A stretch of 53,134 bases of DNA from ZC4RG30 sp965652645. Lineage in GTDB: Bacteria > Pseudomonadota > Gammaproteobacteria > Steroidobacterales > Steroidobacteraceae. The notes beneath the pieces are model-generated. The model worked only from the letters and a program-made list of their open reading frames with translations. It had not been told where the DNA came from and ran no database searches. Of this stretch, positions 50,646 to 53,134 are shown piece by piece. Where the stretch lies: the NCBI GenBank assembly GCA_965652645.1, contig CBFGXE010000018.1, forward strand, positions 1-53,134. Reading direction: 5' to 3'. Positions within the stretch are counted from its first letter, which is position 1; every line of letters starts with the position of its first letter. Made by a program: the position numbers and the translations under genes.

Positions 50646-52471
50646 GGATTGCAGGCCCTGGCGCCGGATTCGGCATCGGTGGCGTGGGCGCGGAAGGTGG
50701 CGAACAGTTCCCTGCCGCAGCCCTGGTGGTTGCCGGGCGCAATGCTGTTGTCGGCGGGACGGGCAGCGAACCCGGCTTCGCCAACCAGCGCCTCAAGCCT
50801 GCCGGCCGGCGCGTCCAGGCGGATGAGATCGCCATCGCGCACGCGACCCAGCGGTCCACCACAGGCACTTTCAGGACTCACGTGGATGGCCGCGGGGACC
50901 ACGCCGGAGGCGCCGGACATGCGTCCATCGGTGACCAGCGCCACGCGATGGCCCTGCGCCTGCAGTACCGACAGGGCGGGGGTGAGCTTGTGGAGCTCGG
51001 GCATGCCGTTGGCGCGAGGTCCCTGGCCACGCAGCACCACGACCACATCGCAGGCCAGGCGTCCGGCGCGGAAGGCGTCGAGTACCTGCTGCTGGCTGGT
51101 GAACACCTGCGCGGGTGCCTCCACCACCTGGTGTTCTGGGCGCACCGCCGACACCTTGATCACGGCACGGCCGAGGTTGCCACGCAGCAGCTTCAGTCCG
51201 CCCTCGGCGCTGAAGGGATCGGCCACGCCACGCAGCACTTCGGGATCGCGGCTTTGCACCGGCGCATCGCGCCAGGCGAGGCCGCCATCGCCCAGCCAGG
51301 GCTCCTGCGCATAGGCGCGCAGGCCGCTGCCCCACACCGTGCCGATGTCCTCGTGCAGCAGGCCGGCGTCCAGCAGCTCGCGCACGAGGAAGGCCATGCC
51401 CCCCGCAGCGTGGAACTGGTTCACGTCCGCCTTGCCATTGGGATAGATGCGGGCCAGCAGCGGCACCACGGCCGAAAGGTCGTGGAAGTCATCCCAGTTG
51501 ATGTGGATGCCCATGGCATGGGCCATGGCCACCAGGTGGATGGTGTGGTTGGTGGAGCCGCCGGTGGCCAGCAGGCCGACGATGGCGTTGACCACGCTGC
51601 GCTCGTCGATCATCTGCGCCATGGTCAGCGTGCCGCCGGCCGGGCCGCTGAGCTGTGCCGCACGTTGCGTGGCCGCGATGGTGAGCGCATCGCGCAGCGG
51701 GGAGTGCGGCGGCACGAAGGCGGCGCCCGGCAGGTGCAGCCCCATCACCTCCATCATCATCTGGTTGCTGTTGGCCGTGCCGTAGAAAGTGCAGGTGCCC
51801 TCGTCGTGGTAGCTGGCGGCCTCGGCTTCCAGCAGCTCCTCGCGCGTGGCCTTGCCCTGGGCATAGAGGTTGCGCACGCGGGACTTCTCGGGATTGGGAA
51901 TGCCCGAGGGCATCGGGCCGCCCGGCACGAAGATCACCGGCAGGTGGCCGAAGCAGGCCGCACCGATGAACAGCCCCGGCACGATCTTGTCGCAGATGCC
52001 CAGCAGCAGCGCGGCGTCGAACATGTTGTGTGACAGCGCGATGGCGGTGGACATGGCGATGGTGTCGCGGCTGAACAGCGACAGGTCCATGGCATCGGTG
52101 CCCTGGGTGACCCCATCGCACATCGCCGGCACGCCGCCGGCGAACTGCGCGACGGCGCCGGCATCGCGCGCGGCGGCGCGGATCAGCGGCGGATAACGCT
52201 CGTAGGGCCTGTGGGCCGAGAGCATGTCGTTGTAGGCGGAGACGATGGCGATGTCCGGCCATGGCGAGCTGCGCAGCGCGGCCTTGTCGGGGCCGGCTGC
52301 GGCGAAGCCATGGGCGAGGTTGGCGCAGCCATGGCGCGCGCGGGCGGTGCCGTCGTGGCGCGCGGCCTGCATGCGTGCGAGGTAATCCGCGCGGCTGGCG
52401 CGGCTGCGCTCGATGATGCGCCGGGTGATGTCTGCAACTGTTGGATGTGCCTGGCCATGCGCCGTGCTCAT
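50642..52471 (-). CDS. edd: Phosphogluconate dehydratase
   Basis: Edd dehydrates 6-phosphogluconate to KDPG in the Entner-Doudoroff pathway. The 609-residue IlvD/Edd product has MCDGVTQGTDAMDLSL (Fe-S cysteine region), ALLLGICDKIVPG, GGSTNHTIHLVAMAHAMG and DGRMSGASGVVPAAIHVSPE. The length matches Edd rather than IlvD. The ATG at 52471 gives a normal N-terminus; 52480 is an alternative. It is coupled with eda and divergent from zwf across 65 bases. Confidence 0.95.
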   Translation of the reverse strand: MSTAHGQAHPTVADITRRIIERSRASRADYLARMQAARHDGTARARHGCANLAHGFAAAGPDKAALRSSPWPDIAIVSAYNDMLSAHRPYERYPPLIRAAARDAGAVAQFAGGVPAMCDGVTQGTDAMDLSLFSRDTIAMSTAIALSHNMFDAALLLGICDKIVPGLFIGAACFGHLPVIFVPGGPMPSGIPNPEKSRVRNLYAQGKATREELLEAEAASYHDEGTCTFYGTANSNQMMMEVMGLHLPGAAFVPPHSPLRDALTIAATQRAAQLSGPAGGTLTMAQMIDERSVVNAIVGLLATGGSTNHTIHLVAMAHAMGIHINWDDFHDLSAVVPLLARIYPNGKADVNQFHAAGGMAFLVRELLDAGLLHEDIGTVWGSGLRAYAQEPWLGDGGLAWRDAPVQSRDPEVLRGVADPFSAEGGLKLLRGNLGRAVIKVSAVRPEHQVVEAPAQVFTSQQQVLDAFRAGRLACDVVVVLRGQGPRANGMPELHKLTPALSVLQAQGHRVALVTDGRMSGASGVVPAAIHVSPESACGGPLGRVRDGDLIRLDAPAGRLEALVGEAGFAARPADNSIAPGNHQGCGRELFATFRAHATDAESGARACNP

Positions 52472-52536
52472 GCCCCGCATACTGGGCGAGCGCAGCGCTG
52501 TTGTCCATGCTCCATCCGCTGTCGCAGAATGCAGTG

Positions 52537-53134
52537 ATGGAAACATTGCAGGATTTCGACCTTGTCCTTTTCGGCGGTACCGGCGACCTTGCGATGCGCA
52601 AGCTGCTGCCGGCGCTGTATCGCCGCTACGTGGCAGGGCAGTTCCCGCCCGGTGCGCGCATCGTCGGCATCGCCAGGGGCGGGAGGTCCCGCGAGGCGTT
52701 CCAGGCAGAAGTGGCCGCGCGCTGCCGGCAGCATGCCGCCGAGAGCTTCGATGAGGCGAAGTGGGCGGGCTTTGCCGGGCACCTGCATTATCTGGCAGTG
52801 GATGCGGGGCGAGCGGAGAGCTTCGATGCGCTGGCCGGTTTCCTGCGCGGGCGCGAGCAGGTTACGCGCATCTTCTTTCTCTCGACGGCGCCGACACTGT
52901 TCATCGGCATCAGCGACGCCATCGGCGCAGCCGGCCTTGCGACGCCGCAGTCGCGCATCGTGCTGGAGAAGCCGCTGGGCACGGACCTGGCCTCGGCCAC
53001 GCAGATCAACCAGCACGTGGCCGCACACTTCGGCGAGTCGCAGATTTTCCGCATCGACCACTACCTGGGCAAGGAGGCCGTGCAGAACCTGCTGGCGCTG
53101 CGCTTCGGCAATGCGCTGTTCGAGCCGCTGTGGC
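52537..53134 (+). CDS. zwf: Glucose-6-phosphate 1-dehydrogenase, 5' part
   Basis: Zwf oxidises glucose 6-phosphate to 6-phosphogluconolactone and feeds the Entner-Doudoroff genes next door. The first 199 codons are in the window, with DLVLFGGTGDLAMRKLLPALY as the NADP-binding start and the substrate-binding IDHYLGKEAVQNLLALRFGN. The gene runs past the window end. A TTGTCC/CAGAAT pair spaced 18 bases (52501-52530) sits so close to the ATG that a transcript from it would have almost no leader; this is speculative. Confidence 0.93.
   Translation, partial: METLQDFDLVLFGGTGDLAMRKLLPALYRRYVAGQFPPGARIVGIARGGRSREAFQAEVAARCRQHAAESFDEAKWAGFAGHLHYLAVDAGRAESFDALAGFLRGREQVTRIFFLSTAPTLFIGISDAIGAAGLATPQSRIVLEKPLGTDLASATQINQHVAAHFGESQIFRIDHYLGKEAVQNLLALRFGNALFEPLW

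Noticed and set aside
52472..52536. HexR-like operator between edd and zwf
   Set aside because: I found no palindrome of the known AT-rich HexR type in the 65-base gap.

Overview
The window is a GC-rich, gene-dense chromosomal segment with no insertion sequences, phage genes, CRISPR arrays, tRNAs or rRNAs that I could see. The gene content and order point to a Gammaproteobacterium outside the enteric group (Nevskiales, Steroidobacterales or Xanthomonadales-like). Pointers are lepA-lepB-DUF4845-rnc-era-recO-pdxJ, csiV beside mfd, a lolC-lolE-lolD block, exbB-exbD-msbA-lpxK-kdsB, and edd/eda/zwf for the Entner-Doudoroff pathway. The genus is an inference from synteny only. Most coding strands overlap by 1-4 bases (ATGA, GTGA, TTGA or TGATG junctions), and GTG and TTG starts are common. 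No gene-free stretch reaches 300 bases; the longest is 45762-46055.

Positions 1-25.5 kb are mainly housekeeping. Protein export and RNA processing genes (lepA 3' end, lepB, rnc, era, recO, pdxJ) lead into an exonuclease, rlmD, nagZ and a PAS/degenerate-GGDEF protein on the + strand. These meet csiV, mfd and a small secreted protein on the - strand. The Lol lipoprotein exporter, a DUF2062 membrane protein and a comEC homologue follow. Next comes an envelope operon, exbB-exbD-msbA-lpxK-Trm112-kdsB-DUF2721, which ends by running directly into a glutathione-dependent formaldehyde dehydrogenase gene (frmA).

Positions 25.5-45.8 kb form a formate-oxidation and molybdenum/tungsten island. fdhD, a ModE-type regulator with a periplasmic-binding-protein-like ligand domain, mobB and moeA supply cofactor maturation and regulation. 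A first soluble NAD-linked formate dehydrogenase (alpha subunit plus a fused NuoE-NuoF beta subunit, the architecture of the tungsten enzyme FDH1 of Methylobacterium) is on the - strand in a row with moeA, a histidine kinase, a response regulator, an acyl-CoA desaturase and mobB. Divergent from it are an EF2563/YqeB-family gene and a TupBCA tungstate ABC transporter. These are followed by a second formate dehydrogenase with separate FdsG, FdsB, FdsA and FdsD subunits. With frmA, the set suggests formaldehyde to formate to CO2 oxidation yielding NADH. S-formylglutathione hydrolase is not in the window.

Positions 45.8-53.1 kb hold a pair of paralogous MarR-type regulators flanking a fused enoyl-CoA hydratase/3-hydroxyacyl-CoA dehydrogenase and a DUF3293 protein. 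Then come the Entner-Doudoroff genes eda and edd, and a divergent zwf cut by the window end. The most promising lead is the tungstate-transporter/EF2563/dual formate dehydrogenase arrangement and the two-component system embedded in it.
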